Below the pieces are notes generated by a model. That model was given only the letters and a program-made list of their open reading frames with translations. It did not search any database and had not been told where the DNA came from. Shown in pieces: positions 1-26,217 of a stretch of DNA of 64,000 nt (positions are counted from its first letter, which is position 1; each line of letters begins with the position of its first letter). Made by a program: the position numbers and the translations under genes. This DNA is from Nocardia harenae NBRC 108248 (GTDB lineage Bacteria; Actinomycetota; Actinomycetes; Mycobacteriales; Mycobacteriaceae): NCBI RefSeq assembly GCF_001612885.1, contig NZ_BDBH01000005.1:586298-650297 (forward strand), written 5' to 3'.

Positions 1-17614
<17,614 letters not shown>

Positions 17615-18053
17615 CAGAGCCTCCAAGCTATCCGATTCCGTTGTCACCGAACGGTTTTCGGGCAGCACAAAGAGACCTGCGCTGCCGCGGGGTATTGCTT
17701 GCGCGAAATGCCGCTGAGGCTCGCGCGGATCCTCGAATGTGAACGAATCGGTGGCCGCCGCCCCCGGTGGCCACCGCGCCTCGACGGTGTCCGCCCGCCG
17801 GGGCCGGTTCAGCTGTCCTGACTCCTCACCATCGCGTCGCGGGAGTCGTCACCGCGACCTGTTGCCTACCTCACACGGATTTCGTCCGCGCATTGCGACA
17901 CTATGTCCTGCTTTAAAAAAACGGAACTTTTTCATCCAAAAAACCTGGGCGATTGTCCAGAAGTTGGCTGATGCCCTGGCTACCCGGGCGCGCAGGCGTT
18001 CCACCCCACGTTCGACGGGCGAATGTGACCTGTGGCACCACCGGGGGCCGAGA
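17615..18053. promoter_or_regulatory. Intergenic region upstream of the NRPS, with an AT-rich core
   Basis: This 439-bp gap holds no convincing gene on either strand. It contains a strikingly AT-rich stretch at about 17911-17947 with runs of seven and six A in otherwise GC-rich DNA. On the minus strand a weak CTGG/CCAG hairpin followed by a T run (about 17937-17959) could end the upstream regulator transcript, and the small inverted repeat GACA-3-TGTC near 17897-17907 lies further toward the NRPS. The NRPS promoter should be here, but no confident -10/-35 pair was identified. Confidence 0.5.
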
Positions 18054-19454
18054 CTATGGGGCGAAACGTTGCATCCGCGTTGCATCGGCGCCGAGCCTGC
18101 GATCGAGAACCCGGATCTTGGCCTCGATCTGCGCGTACAGCGGAGACTCGCGATCGACGGTGGCGCGATATGCCATCCAGGCGTCGGCGTCGTCGCGGCC
18201 GTCGGGGCCCGCGGTCCACCGGCGCAGTACGGCGGAGTCGCCGGAGTTCAGCACCGCCGCACGCAGCCGCACCCGGAGCTCGTCGCGGATGTCGAGGATG
18301 CCCGGCGCGTTCGAGCGCGGCAGCACCGGCCCGGCGTAGAGCCGCAGCGCGGCCTCGACGTCGCCGGAGTCGAGCGCGGCGCGCAGCGCCTCCACGTCGG
18401 TTGCCACGTGGGTGCGCAGCCGGTACGGCCGGGAGCCGAAGACGGCGGGGCCGACCACCGCGCGCAGCCGCGACATGGCGGCCCTGATGGTGCCGTTGTC
18501 CAGGTCGGTGTCGTCGAGCAACAGCGCCAGGTGGTCGGCGCCGAGCCCCTCGAGGTGCTCGGTGAGCAGCAGCAGGATCTCGGCGTGACGCTGGGAGAGC
18601 AGCACCCGGCCGGTCGGCGTGGAGAGCTGCGGCTGACCGAGGCCGAGCACGTCGAGCCCGAGCCTGCCGATCGGCGCGGCCGCGCCCGGCTCGTCCGGGG
18701 AGCCGTGCCGCTCGGCCCGCATGGCGCGCAGCACCAGGTCCATCTCCGCGGCGGTCGCCGCCGCCTTGACCAGCGCGAGGATCTCCGGCCGCGCCACGCG
18801 GACGCCGCCTGCGATCATCAGCACCCCGACCAGCCTGCCGTCCGGCGCGTGTACCGGGGCGGCGGCGCCGGTGATCTGGTGCATGCGGTGCAGGAAATGC
18901 TCGGGGCCGTGGATCCAGGCGGCCCGTCCGGTGCGCACCACCAGCCCCACCGCGCTGGTGCCGATCCGGCGCTCGCTCAGGTCGTCGCCTGCCCGCAGCC
19001 CGATCTCGGCGACCGCGCTCACCAGGTCTTCGTTGCCGTGCACGGTGAGCACCCGGCCGAACTGATCGGCGACAACCACGATGAGCCCGCTGCGCGCGGC
19101 ATCCTGCACGAGGAGCTTGTCGATGAGCGGCATCAGGCCGGCGACCGGGTGCGCGTCCCGGTAGCGCTGCAGGTCGGCGCCGCGCAGCCCGCGGCCGTCC
19201 ACCGGGTCGAGCGGATCGATCCCCCCGCGTACGCTCCGCAACCACGACTCCAGAACGAGCGGGCGCAGCAGACCGGCGAGCTGTGACAGCTGCTCGCCAC
19301 CCGTGCCGAGGTACCCGTGGGCCTGCGCGGCATAGGTCTCCAGCGCGCCCAGCTCGGAGCCGTGCTCCGCGTGCGCCGACAAACCTTCGCGCGGTCGGGG
19401 AGCGGCACCGTCGTGTTGCCCTCGAGGTCGCCCACCCGCAAGATTGCTGACCAT
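18054..19454 (-). CDS. GAF and helix-turn-helix domain transcriptional regulator
   Basis: About 466 residues. The N-terminal half resembles the sensory part of AcoR-type activators: VLESWLRSVRGGIDPLD, then a GAF-like domain (about residues 100-230 with IGTSAVGLVVRTG and a VGVLMIAGG strand). The C-terminal part (about 300-400, LSQRHAEILLLLTEHLEGL and TIRAAMSRLRAVVG) looks like a helix-turn-helix/winged-helix output. No AAA+ sigma-54 ATPase domain is present, which is common for actinobacterial members; some neighbour aldehyde dehydrogenase genes. The ATG at 19454 (MVSNLAGG) is chosen because AAAGG lies just upstream; a TTG at 19475 would add seven residues. It lies directly upstream of the NRPS on the same strand, so it may control that gene, although the mftG side is also possible. 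Ligand unknown. Confidence 0.8.
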   Translation of the reverse strand: MVSNLAGGRPRGQHDGAAPRPREGLSAHAEHGSELGALETYAAQAHGYLGTGGEQLSQLAGLLRPLVLESWLRSVRGGIDPLDPVDGRGLRGADLQRYRDAHPVAGLMPLIDKLLVQDAARSGLIVVVADQFGRVLTVHGNEDLVSAVAEIGLRAGDDLSERRIGTSAVGLVVRTGRAAWIHGPEHFLHRMHQITGAAAPVHAPDGRLVGVLMIAGGVRVARPEILALVKAAATAAEMDLVLRAMRAERHGSPDEPGAAAPIGRLGLDVLGLGQPQLSTPTGRVLLSQRHAEILLLLTEHLEGLGADHLALLLDDTDLDNGTIRAAMSRLRAVVGPAVFGSRPYRLRTHVATDVEALRAALDSGDVEAALRLYAGPVLPRSNAPGILDIRDELRVRLRAAVLNSGDSAVLRRWTAGPDGRDDADAWMAYRATVDRESPLYAQIEAKIRVLDRRLGADATRMQRFAP

Positions 19455-19578
19455 TAGCCTTTCTTTCCCCCCCAAACTGTACCGGCGCGTAGGTTCTGGA
19501 CGGGGCGGATGACCCCTTTGTCCTTCACCTCACAACAGGGACGGCGGTGCAGAAATTGTGACCCATCAGTCGTTCACA

Positions 19579-21015
19579 TTATCCGCGCATGCCGGAAGCG
19601 ATGCGCTCGGCGAGCGTGACGACCATCGCCTGCGGCCCGCGGGACAGCGGGACCGGGACGATCGACAGGTCCGCGATCCACAGGTCGTCCAGGCCGTACA
19701 GCCGTCCCATCCGGTCCACCACCGCACCGTTGTCACCCGGCCGCCCCATGCGACAGGACCCGGCCAGATGTTGCGAAGTGGTGAGAATGCCGGGCAGCCC
19801 GGCCGCCGCGGGCGGGTGCACGGCGGCCGCCACCCCCGCCATCCGGGACAGTAGCTCGGCCGCGGTCCCGAGGCCGTCGGCCAGCTGCCGCCGATCGGCA
19901 GCGGCGGCCAGGTGGTTGTGTTCGATCACAGGGGGAATCCGCGGGTCGGCGGCGCGCACCCGGAGCGTCCCGGTGGTAGCCGGGCGCATGAGCGCTACCC
20001 CGATCCGGCGCACCCCGCGCGCGAACTCCAGCGCGTACGGCCGCACCTCGACACCGTCCAGCTCCAGCACGGTCTCCAGCGCCACCGCGCCTGCCCGGCC
20101 CGCCGAGGTGCGGTAGTCGAGCCCGATCTCCGGGTGGTCGGCGCAGTGCCGCCCCACCGGCGCCGCCAGCACCGGCTCGATCCCGGCCGCGCGCAGCTCG
20201 TCCGGCGGGCCGATGCCGGAGCGCAGCAGCAGCGCCGCCGATTCGATGGCGCCCGCGCAGAGCACCACCCGGCCCGCCCGGATGACCCCGGTCTCCGTGC
20301 GCACCCCGGCGACCCGTCCGCGCTCGACCACCAGCCGGGTGACCGCGGTGCCCCCACGCAGCGTGAGGTTGGGCCGGCCGAGCGCGGGCAGCAGGTAGCG
20401 GGAGCCGGTGTCGGCGCGCAGCGAGCCGTCGAGCGAGCAGGGCACCGGGCCGACGCCGGTGGCGGGGGCATCCGGGGCGTTCCAGTCCGGCACCGCGGGA
20501 AGGCCGGCGGCCACCGCGGCGGTGGTGAAGGGGTCGTCCGGCGTGGCGGGGCGGCGCACCGGGATGGGGCCTGCGGTGCCGTGGTACGGCGCGGCGCCGA
20601 AGTCCAGGTCGTGCTCGATCGCCGCGAAGGTGGGCGCGAGGGCGGCGGCGCCCCAGCCGTCGTCGCCGAGCCGCGCGCACCACGCGGCGAGGTCGGAGGC
20701 GGGCGGGCGGATGAAGTAGGCCCCATTCACGGCGCCGGAGCCGCCGAGCACCGCGCCGCGCACCAGGGTAGCCGCCACCGGGGCGCCGTCGGCGTGGCCG
20801 AGCACCGCCTGGTAGTGCCGCAGCCACGGCGCGCCGGGGTCCAGCGGCAGGGTGGCGGCGTCGAGCAGCCCGGGCGGCGCCTGCGCGGGGGTGGCCCAGA
20901 CCGGGCCCGCCTCCAGGACCAGCACGGCGTGCGCGGGATCCGCGCTCAGCCGGGCGGCGACCACGCAGCCCGCGGTGCCCGCGCCGACGACCAGCGTGTC
21001 CGGCTCCGGCCGCAC
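19579..21015 (-). CDS. mftG: GMC-family FAD oxidoreductase, MftG-like
   Basis: About 478 residues, typical of short GMC flavoenzymes. The N-terminal VVGAGTAGCVVAARLS is the FAD-binding dinucleotide fold, LEAGP the ribose-binding end, and RGAVLGGSGAVNG the GMC signature near residue 85. The C-terminus has HLAGSCRMG and IADLSIVPVPLSRGPQ with the usual catalytic-region spacing. In mycofactocin loci MftG follows the glycosyltransferase MftF and helps pass electrons from mycofactocin to the respiratory chain (family knowledge). Here the GTG start comes 3 nt after the mftF stop, so the two are probably co-translated. Identification rests on this pairing and on overall similarity; a GMC alcohol or choline-type dehydrogenase is the alternative. 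Confidence 0.82.
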   Translation of the reverse strand: MRPEPDTLVVGAGTAGCVVAARLSADPAHAVLVLEAGPVWATPAQAPPGLLDAATLPLDPGAPWLRHYQAVLGHADGAPVAATLVRGAVLGGSGAVNGAYFIRPPASDLAAWCARLGDDGWGAAALAPTFAAIEHDLDFGAAPYHGTAGPIPVRRPATPDDPFTTAAVAAGLPAVPDWNAPDAPATGVGPVPCSLDGSLRADTGSRYLLPALGRPNLTLRGGTAVTRLVVERGRVAGVRTETGVIRAGRVVLCAGAIESAALLLRSGIGPPDELRAAGIEPVLAAPVGRHCADHPEIGLDYRTSAGRAGAVALETVLELDGVEVRPYALEFARGVRRIGVALMRPATTGTLRVRAADPRIPPVIEHNHLAAAADRRQLADGLGTAAELLSRMAGVAAAVHPPAAAGLPGILTTSQHLAGSCRMGRPGDNGAVVDRMGRLYGLDDLWIADLSIVPVPLSRGPQAMVVTLAERIASGMRG

Positions 21016-21018
21016 GGC

Positions 21019-22419
21019 TCAGCCCATCCGGAAGCGCAGCACCGGGGTGAGCGCGGCGGCGCTGCGGGCCCGGTACGCCCCGAGCCAGAGCCCGGAGCCG
21101 TACGCGATGTCGTCCAGCCGCTTGAACCCCAGATACCGCACCGGATCGAGGCCGTCGCGCTGGTAGTGCGTGTACCAGTCCACCAGCCCCTCGCCGACCG
21201 CGAGCAGCAGCGCCACCCGCCGGATCCGGCGCGAGGCGAGCACCGCGAGCAGCGTGACCGGCCAGTAGTGCCTGCACACCGCGGAGGCGAGCCGCCAGAG
21301 CCCGGCGACGAAGCCCCTGCTCACGTAGATCGCCGCGATCCGGTTCGGGTTGTCCAGCCCGGCGAGCACCTTCCGCAGCCGCAGCCCGGCCGCGAGCAGC
21401 GTCGCGAAGCCGCCCGCCGCGCCGAGCCGGGTCCCGGTGCCGAAGAGCACCGCGGCCAGCACGGTCCAGGCGGGCAGCGTGAGCGGCGAGACCAGCTCGG
21501 CGTGGCGCTCGGCCAGCGGGGCCGCGCCGGTGCCGTAGTACCGCCTGCGCGCGAACCAGGAGCGGAAGGTCACCCGGTGGTCGTGCGCCACCCGGGCGGC
21601 AGGCTCGTACCGCAGCCGCCAGCCCGCGCGCTCCAGCCGCCAGCACAGGTCGACGTCCTCCGCGACCCGCATGTCCTCGTCGAAGCCGCCCGCGTCGAGC
21701 AGCGCCTGCCTGCGCACCAGCAGCGCCGCGCTCGGCACGTAGCTCACCACCGTATTCGAGCGCACCGCGGCCTCGCGCCGCCCCAGATCGAGCGAGGACC
21801 GCGCGTGCTCGTAGCGGGCGAGCGCATTGGCGCGCGGGTCCAGCGCGACGATGCGCGGCGCCACCAGCGCCACCTCGGGGTCGCTGAAGTGCCCGAGCAT
21901 GACCTCAAGCCACCCGGTGCGCGGCACCACGTCGCTGTCGAGGAAGGCCACGTAGTCGGTGGTCGCGGCGCGCAGCCCGGCATTGCGCGCCGCCGAGGGG
22001 CCGAGCGCCGCCTCGTGCCGCAGCACCGTGACCGCCGCCCGGCGCTCCGGATCGCGCACCGGCTCGGCCGAGCCGTCGTCCACCACGATCACCCGGTGGT
22101 GCTCGGAGATCCCGGCCAGCAACCGGTCGAGTCCGGCGGCGTTGTCCCGCAGCGGCACCACCACGGTCACCTGGTCCGGCGAGGGCAGCAGCCGGGGCCG
22201 CGGATTGCCGACCCCCGAGTCGAGCAGCCGCCGCGCCACCCCGGCCGAGCGCTGATCGGTGACCTCCAGGTAGCCGTCGCCGATCATGGCCGCGGCCTCC
22301 GGCGCGAGCCGGAGCAGCCGGGCGGGCGACCCGCCGATCAGGACCCGGCCCCCCGAGAACGCGCGCACCCGCGGATCGATCCGCACCCCGAAACCGTCGG
22401 GCAGGCGATCGTGGCGCAT
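21019..22419 (-). CDS. mftF: Mycofactocin glycosyltransferase-like protein
   Basis: About 466 residues from the ATG at 22419 ([15 protein letters not shown]). MftF attaches beta-1,4-glucose chains to the mycofactocin core. The N-terminal LPDGFxVxxDPRVRxxxGGxVLIGGSP segment is characteristic of this family. The GT2 domain follows: [41 protein letters not shown] (DxD metal motif) and [17 protein letters not shown]. Hydrophobic segments in the C-terminal third suggest membrane association. AGGA directly abuts the chosen ATG, poor spacing, so the start may be slightly different. The genes that normally precede it (mftA precursor, mftB, mftC, mftD, mftE) are absent from this window. Confidence 0.86.
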   Translation of the reverse strand: MRHDRLPDGFGVRIDPRVRAFSGGRVLIGGSPARLLRLAPEAAAMIGDGYLEVTDQRSAGVARRLLDSGVGNPRPRLLPSPDQVTVVVPLRDNAAGLDRLLAGISEHHRVIVVDDGSAEPVRDPERRAAVTVLRHEAALGPSAARNAGLRAATTDYVAFLDSDVVPRTGWLEVMLGHFSDPEVALVAPRIVALDPRANALARYEHARSSLDLGRREAAVRSNTVVSYVPSAALLVRRQALLDAGGFDEDMRVAEDVDLCWRLERAGWRLRYEPAARVAHDHRVTFRSWFARRRYYGTGAAPLAERHAELVSPLTLPAWTVLAAVLFGTGTRLGAAGGFATLLAAGLRLRKVLAGLDNPNRIAAIYVSRGFVAGLWRLASAVCRHYWPVTLLAVLASRRIRRVALLLAVGEGLVDWYTHYQRDGLDPVRYLGFKRLDDIAYGSGLWLGAYRARSAAALTPVLRFRMG

Positions 22420-22540
22420 TCCTGCGATGCTAGGCCGAATCGGCGGCGCGGGCATCATCGGCCGCCGCCACCTGCGGCGTTGCGGTGCGCGGCGGCGCGT
22501 CGCCGGGCACACCGGGGGCAACCGAGGCCGCCGCCGGAAA

Positions 22541-22558
22541 ACTGCAACACGTTACAGT
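22541..22558. promoter_or_regulatory. Palindromic operator of KstR type between mftF and TetR
   Basis: The 14-bp core at 22543-22556 fits the KstR consensus T-2-AAC-2-GTT-2-A, and the 18-bp ACTG...CAGT palindrome around it is symmetric at eight of nine pairs counted outside the centre. It lies about 124 bp from mftF and 170 bp from the TetR gene, in a 306-bp divergent intergenic region that otherwise shows no gene. A second copy lies before kshB. It could serve KstR or the adjacent TetR protein. Confidence 0.65.
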
Positions 22559-22725
22559 AGGTCGGCGCCCCGGCCGCGCGGTGAACGGCGCATCGCACCC
22601 CGCGCACGGTTGACCGAGCACGCCGCGCGCGGAACCGGCCCGCCCGCGCGGGTTCTAGACTTCGATGGGGAACACAGGTGAACGGCGAGTGACGGGTGAC
22701 ACACATCCGCGGCGGTAGAGGTGGC

Positions 22726-23364
22726 ATGGGAGTCGGACGCACACAGGCCAGCGGAGCGGGCAGCTCGCTGTCGGAGGCCGAGATCGTCGAGGCCGCGCTG
22801 CGGGTGGTCCGCGAGGACGGGGTGGAGAAGCTCTCCATGCGGCGACTCTCCCGCGAACTCGGCGTCTCGCCGATGGCGCCCTACTACTACGTGGCCGACA
22901 AGCGCGAGCTGCTCGACCTGGTCGCCACCGCCGCGCTCACCGGACTCCGCACGCCACCGCGGGATTCCGCGCCGTGGCAGGTGCGGCTGCGCGACCTGAT
23001 CGACCAGATCGACGAGAAGCTGCGCAAACACCCCGGGCTCGGCGACATCCTGCTGGAGCAGATGCTCGGCAAACAACTGGACCTGATCACCGCCGTCATG
23101 GAGATCCTGGTCGACGCCGGCTTCGACGACCGCAATGTGCTCGCCGCCTACGCCACCATCCACACCTACCTCTTCGGCCGCAGCCGGGTGAACCCGCGCG
23201 ACCGCTACTCTCCCCCGGACGTCACGCTGCCGGAGCCGGTGGCGCGGGCCAGCCGGTACATCGCGGATCTGCGCGGCCGCTACTCCTACGACTTCGGCAT
23301 GGACGTGCTCGTGGCCGGGCTGGAGGCCCAGCTTGTCCGGCGCCCGCGCGCCGACGTAGGATAA
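22726..23364 (+). CDS. TetR-family transcriptional regulator
   Basis: About 212 residues. The N-terminal DNA-binding domain is clear: EIVEAALRVVREDGVEKLSM, RRLSRELGVSPMAPYYYV and DKRELLDLVA. The C-terminal half is of the tetracycline-repressor type ligand-binding fold. The ATG at 22726 is preferred because GAGG lies 5 nt upstream; a GTG at 22696 would add ten residues. It is divergent from mftF, 61 bp upstream of kshB on the same strand, and flanked on both sides by similar palindromes, so autoregulation plus control of kshB is plausible. It does not resemble KstR or KstR2 in sequence, and it is not the MftR type. Ligand unknown. Confidence 0.88.
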   Translation: MGVGRTQASGAGSSLSEAEIVEAALRVVREDGVEKLSMRRLSRELGVSPMAPYYYVADKRELLDLVATAALTGLRTPPRDSAPWQVRLRDLIDQIDEKLRKHPGLGDILLEQMLGKQLDLITAVMEILVDAGFDDRNVLAAYATIHTYLFGRSRVNPRDRYSPPDVTLPEPVARASRYIADLRGRYSYDFGMDVLVAGLEAQLVRRPRADVG

Positions 23365-23385
23365 AACTGAAACACGTTCTAGTTT
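23364..23385. promoter_or_regulatory. Palindromic operator upstream of kshB (KstR-type)
   Basis: A 22-bp palindrome reads AAACT-2-AAC-2-GTT-2-AGTTT with all outer positions symmetric. Its core TGAAACACGTTCTA (23368-23381) fits the published KstR consensus. It starts at the last base of the TetR stop codon and ends 40 bp before the kshB ATG, a position suited to repression of a kshB promoter. Confidence 0.75.
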
Positions 23386-23425
23386 GCGCTTCGCTCCCGG
23401 CGCCGCCGGGTCCGGAAAGGACGAC

Positions 23426-24481
23426 ATGACCACCGTCGAGGTTCCCCATGGTTCCCGCTCGGCCGTGCTGCGCGTCGCCGCGGTCGTCGCGGAGACGGCC
23501 GACGCCTGCTCGCTCGTCTTCGACGTGCCCGCGGAGCTGCGCGAGAAGTTCTCCTACAAACCGGGGCAGTTCCTGACCCTGCGCATTCCCAGCGACCGCA
23601 CCGGCTCGGTGGCGCGCTGCTACTCGCTGGCCAGCTCGCCGCATACCGACGACGCGCCCAAGGTGACGGTCAAGCGCACCGACGGCGGCTACGGCTCCAA
23701 CTGGGTCTGCGACAACGTCAAGGCGGGAGACGAGCTGGAGGTGCTCCCGCCCTCCGGCGTCTTCACCCCCAGGGATCTCGGCGCCGACCTGCTGCTCTTC
23801 GGGGCGGGGAGCGGCATCACACCGGTCATGTCCATCCTCAAGTCCGCGCTCGACCAGGGCTCCGGCCGGATCGTGCTGGTCTACGCGAACCGCGATGCCG
23901 CCTCGGTGATCTTCGCCGATGAGCTGCGCGAGCTGGCTCAGCGCCACCCGGGCAGGCTCACGGTGCTGCACTGGCTGGAGAGCCTGCAGGGGCTGCCGAG
24001 CACCGAGCAGCTGGCCGGGCTGGTGGCGCCCTACACCGAGCACCACGCCTTCATGTGCGGGCCGAAGGCGTTCATGGACCGGGTGCACGACGCGCTCGGC
24101 ACGCTCGGCGTCCCGCGCGACCGCACGCACGCCGAGGTCTTCAACTCGCTGGCGGGCGACCCGTTCGCCGAGCACACCGTCGCCGAGGTGAGCGCGGAGG
24201 ACGCCGCCGACGCCGCCACCGTCGAGGTGGAGCTGGACGGCGAGACGCACGAGCTGCGCTGGCCGCGCAAGCAGACGCTGGTCGACATCATGCTGGACAA
24301 GGGCATCGACGTGCCCTACTCCTGCCAGGAGGGCGAGTGCGGCTCCTGCGCCTGCACCGTGCTCGAGGGCAAGGTCGAGATGGACAACGCCGAGATCCTG
24401 GACCCGGAGGACATCGAGAACGGGTACATCCTCGGCTGCCAGGCGCGGCCGATCACCGATCGGCTGCGCATCCAGTTCTAG
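23426..24481 (+). CDS. kshB: 3-ketosteroid 9-alpha-monooxygenase reductase subunit
   Basis: About 351 residues. KshB passes electrons from NADH through FAD and a plant-type [2Fe-2S] centre to the KshA Rieske oxygenase, which opens the steroid nucleus. Order: FAD domain with RCYSLASSP (about 65-75), NAD domain with GAGSGITPVMSILKSAL (about 128-145) and FMCGPKAFMD, then a C-terminal ferredoxin domain with CQEGECGSCACTVLEGK and a fourth Cys in GCQARP. The start MTTVEVPHGSRSAVLRV closely matches known KshB proteins, and GGAAAGGA precedes the ATG. KshA is not in the window. Its stop codon overlaps that of the convergent AlkD-like gene. The KstR-type palindrome immediately upstream fits steroid-induced expression. 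Confidence 0.95.
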   Translation: MTTVEVPHGSRSAVLRVAAVVAETADACSLVFDVPAELREKFSYKPGQFLTLRIPSDRTGSVARCYSLASSPHTDDAPKVTVKRTDGGYGSNWVCDNVKAGDELEVLPPSGVFTPRDLGADLLLFGAGSGITPVMSILKSALDQGSGRIVLVYANRDAASVIFADELRELAQRHPGRLTVLHWLESLQGLPSTEQLAGLVAPYTEHHAFMCGPKAFMDRVHDALGTLGVPRDRTHAEVFNSLAGDPFAEHTVAEVSAEDAADAATVEVELDGETHELRWPRKQTLVDIMLDKGIDVPYSCQEGECGSCACTVLEGKVEMDNAEILDPEDIENGYILGCQARPITDRLRIQF

Positions 24482-25287
24482 CGCAGCGCGCGGTAGTGCG
24501 CGCGCTCGGCCGGGTCGAGGTGCTCGGTGGCGTAGCTGAGCGCGGTGCGGCCCATCGTCGCCGCGTGCCTGTCCAGGAACGCGGTGAGCACCGCGCGATC
24601 CACCCGCTTGCCGATCTCGCGGAGCATCCAGCCGGAGGCTTTCTGCAGCAGGTCACGGCGGTCCGGGAGCAGCCGTTCGACCAGCTCGAGGGTGGTGCTC
24701 GGGTCACCGGCCTTGATGAAGGCGAAGGTGCTGAGCAGGGCGACCCGGCGCTCCCAGAGCGAGTCGGCGGCGGCCAGTTCGACCAGCAGGTCGCGCGGGC
24801 GGTCGAGCAGCCAGCGGCCGGTGATGTACTCGGCGGAGGCGTCGACCAGGTCCCAGTTGTTCACCCGGCCGCCGCGCACCGCCGCCAGGTACAGCTCGAC
24901 GACGGCGCGCTGGGTCGCCTCGTCGCGGGTGCGCGGGCGGGCCGCGAGTTCCGAGCGCCGGTTCAGGATGAACAGGGCGGCCAGCCGCTCCTCGTGCACC
25001 GGGCTCGCCAGCAGCTCCCCGACCTGCTCCAGCGGCAGCTCGGCGAACTCCTTGGCCACCCTCCTGGTCGCGGGCACCCGGACCCCGATGAAGACGTCGC
25101 CCTCGCCGTACTCCCCCGGGCCGGTCTTGAAGAAGCGCCGCAGCCCCTCGGCGTCCGCCGGGTCGGCGTGCGTCTGCAGCGCCGCCCGCACCGCGTCGGC
25201 CGACGCCGGGCCCGCCGCGTCCCGACCCGAGACCGCGCCGACGCCGCCGGCTCGGCCCGCGCTCCGCCCGGCACCGGCGCCCGGCAT
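24478..25287 (-). CDS. DNA alkylation repair protein, AlkD-like
   Basis: About 269 residues of helical HEAT-like repeats. The core matches the AlkD family of DNA glycosylases that excise N3- and N7-alkylated bases: GVRVPATRRVAKEFAELP, HEERLAALFIL, NNWDLVDASAEYITGRWL (the W and D cluster corresponds to the active-site region) and ERRVALLSTFAFIKAG. The ATG at 25287 overlaps the TGA of the upstream racemase gene by one base (TGATG), so the pair is probably translationally coupled. The N-terminal 25 residues are low-complexity. Whether it is an active glycosylase cannot be told from sequence. Confidence 0.88.
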   Translation of the reverse strand: MPGAGAGRSAGRAGGVGAVSGRDAAGPASADAVRAALQTHADPADAEGLRRFFKTGPGEYGEGDVFIGVRVPATRRVAKEFAELPLEQVGELLASPVHEERLAALFILNRRSELAARPRTRDEATQRAVVELYLAAVRGGRVNNWDLVDASAEYITGRWLLDRPRDLLVELAAADSLWERRVALLSTFAFIKAGDPSTTLELVERLLPDRRDLLQKASGWMLREIGKRVDRAVLTAFLDRHAATMGRTALSYATEHLDPAERAHYRALR

Positions 25288-26060
25288 CACGGCATTCCGG
25301 CGCCGAGCAACCGCCCGGACTCGAAGGCCCCCGCGCTCGGCGGCAGCGGGCCGGGGCGTCCGCTGGTGCGCACCAGGATGGTGCCGGTGCCGGTGCTCGG
25401 CCGCCCCAGCTCGTCCATCCGCCGGACCGTCTGCGCGGCCACCGCGGGCGCGCTGTCGAAGAGCCGCACCCCGGCGGGCAGCGCGGCCAGGATCTCGTCC
25501 GCCATGAGCGGGTAGTGCGTGCAGCCGAGCACGACGCCCTCGACCCCGGCGGGCGTGCGCTCGGCGGCCGAGGCGATGGCCCGGCGCGCGACCGCCAGCT
25601 CCCCGCGGTCGATGGCGTCGGCGAGCCCGTGGCAGGCGATCCCGACCACCTCGGCCTCGCCGCCGAACCGGGCGATGAGATCGGCCTGGTACCGGCTGGC
25701 GGTGGTGGCCGCGGTGGCCCAGACCGCTACCGAGCGGCACTCCGCGGCGGCGGGCTTGATGGCGGGCACCGTGCCGATCACCGGCACCTCCGGCCCCACC
25801 ATGGCCCGCAGCTGCTCGAGCGCGGTCACGCTGGCGGTATTGCACGGCAGCACGATCACCTCGGCGCCGAGCGCCAGCGAGTCCGCGGCGGTGTCGAGCA
25901 CCCGCTGCACCGTCCACGCCTCCGGCTTCGGCCCCCAGGGCGCGCCGTCCGGGTCGAGCTGGAGCAGCAGGTCCACGTCCGGGCGCAGTTTGCGCAACCA
26001 CGCCGCCGTCGGCAGCAGGCCGAGCCCCGAATCGATGAGCGCCACTATCACATCGATCAC
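25287..26060 (-). CDS. Glutamate/aspartate racemase family protein (MurI paralogue)
   Basis: About 257 residues. Both catalytic cysteines of the family are present in LPCNTASV and GCTHYPL, and the N-terminal DSG keeps the catalytic aspartate. The usual DSGVGGLT motif is altered to DSGLGLLPTA, and the canonical GDTAxxPYG segment is LDPDGAPWGPKP, so this is a divergent member rather than the standard peptidoglycan MurI. Role: racemisation of an acidic amino acid, possibly D-Glu supply. Start is uncertain: GTGs lie at 26060 and 26051 with no clear ribosome site, and the frame is open to 26165. Confidence 0.75.
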   Translation of the reverse strand: MIDVIVALIDSGLGLLPTAAWLRKLRPDVDLLLQLDPDGAPWGPKPEAWTVQRVLDTAADSLALGAEVIVLPCNTASVTALEQLRAMVGPEVPVIGTVPAIKPAAAECRSVAVWATAATTASRYQADLIARFGGEAEVVGIACHGLADAIDRGELAVARRAIASAAERTPAGVEGVVLGCTHYPLMADEILAALPAGVRLFDSAPAVAAQTVRRMDELGRPSTGTGTILVRTSGRPGPLPPSAGAFESGRLLGAGMP

Positions 26061-26217
26061 CGTATTACAGGCACCGGACACCCTCGTCCCTGGCCGAGAG
26101 CACCCCGCCGGGCCGGACGGGCGCGACCACCGGCCGCCGGCCGCGCCACGCGGCACCGCGGCCATGCCCGTCCGGAGGAAACCGGCGCCGCCCCCAGCCG
26201 AAGGCAGCCATCCGCAC

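Noticed and set aside
19556..19577. TGTGA...TCACA inverted repeat near the mftG stop as a CRP site
   Set aside because: The arms are 12 bp apart instead of the 6 bp of CRP sites, and the repeat sits at a gene end.
22430..22621. Short minus-strand frame upstream of mftF as an mftA precursor
   Set aside because: It lacks the conserved C-terminal IDGMCGVY-type core of MftA and has no plausible ribosome site.
22726..23364. TetR gene as kstR or mftR
   Set aside because: Its helix-turn-helix and ligand domain do not resemble KstR, KstR2 or MftR; only the operators look KstR-like.
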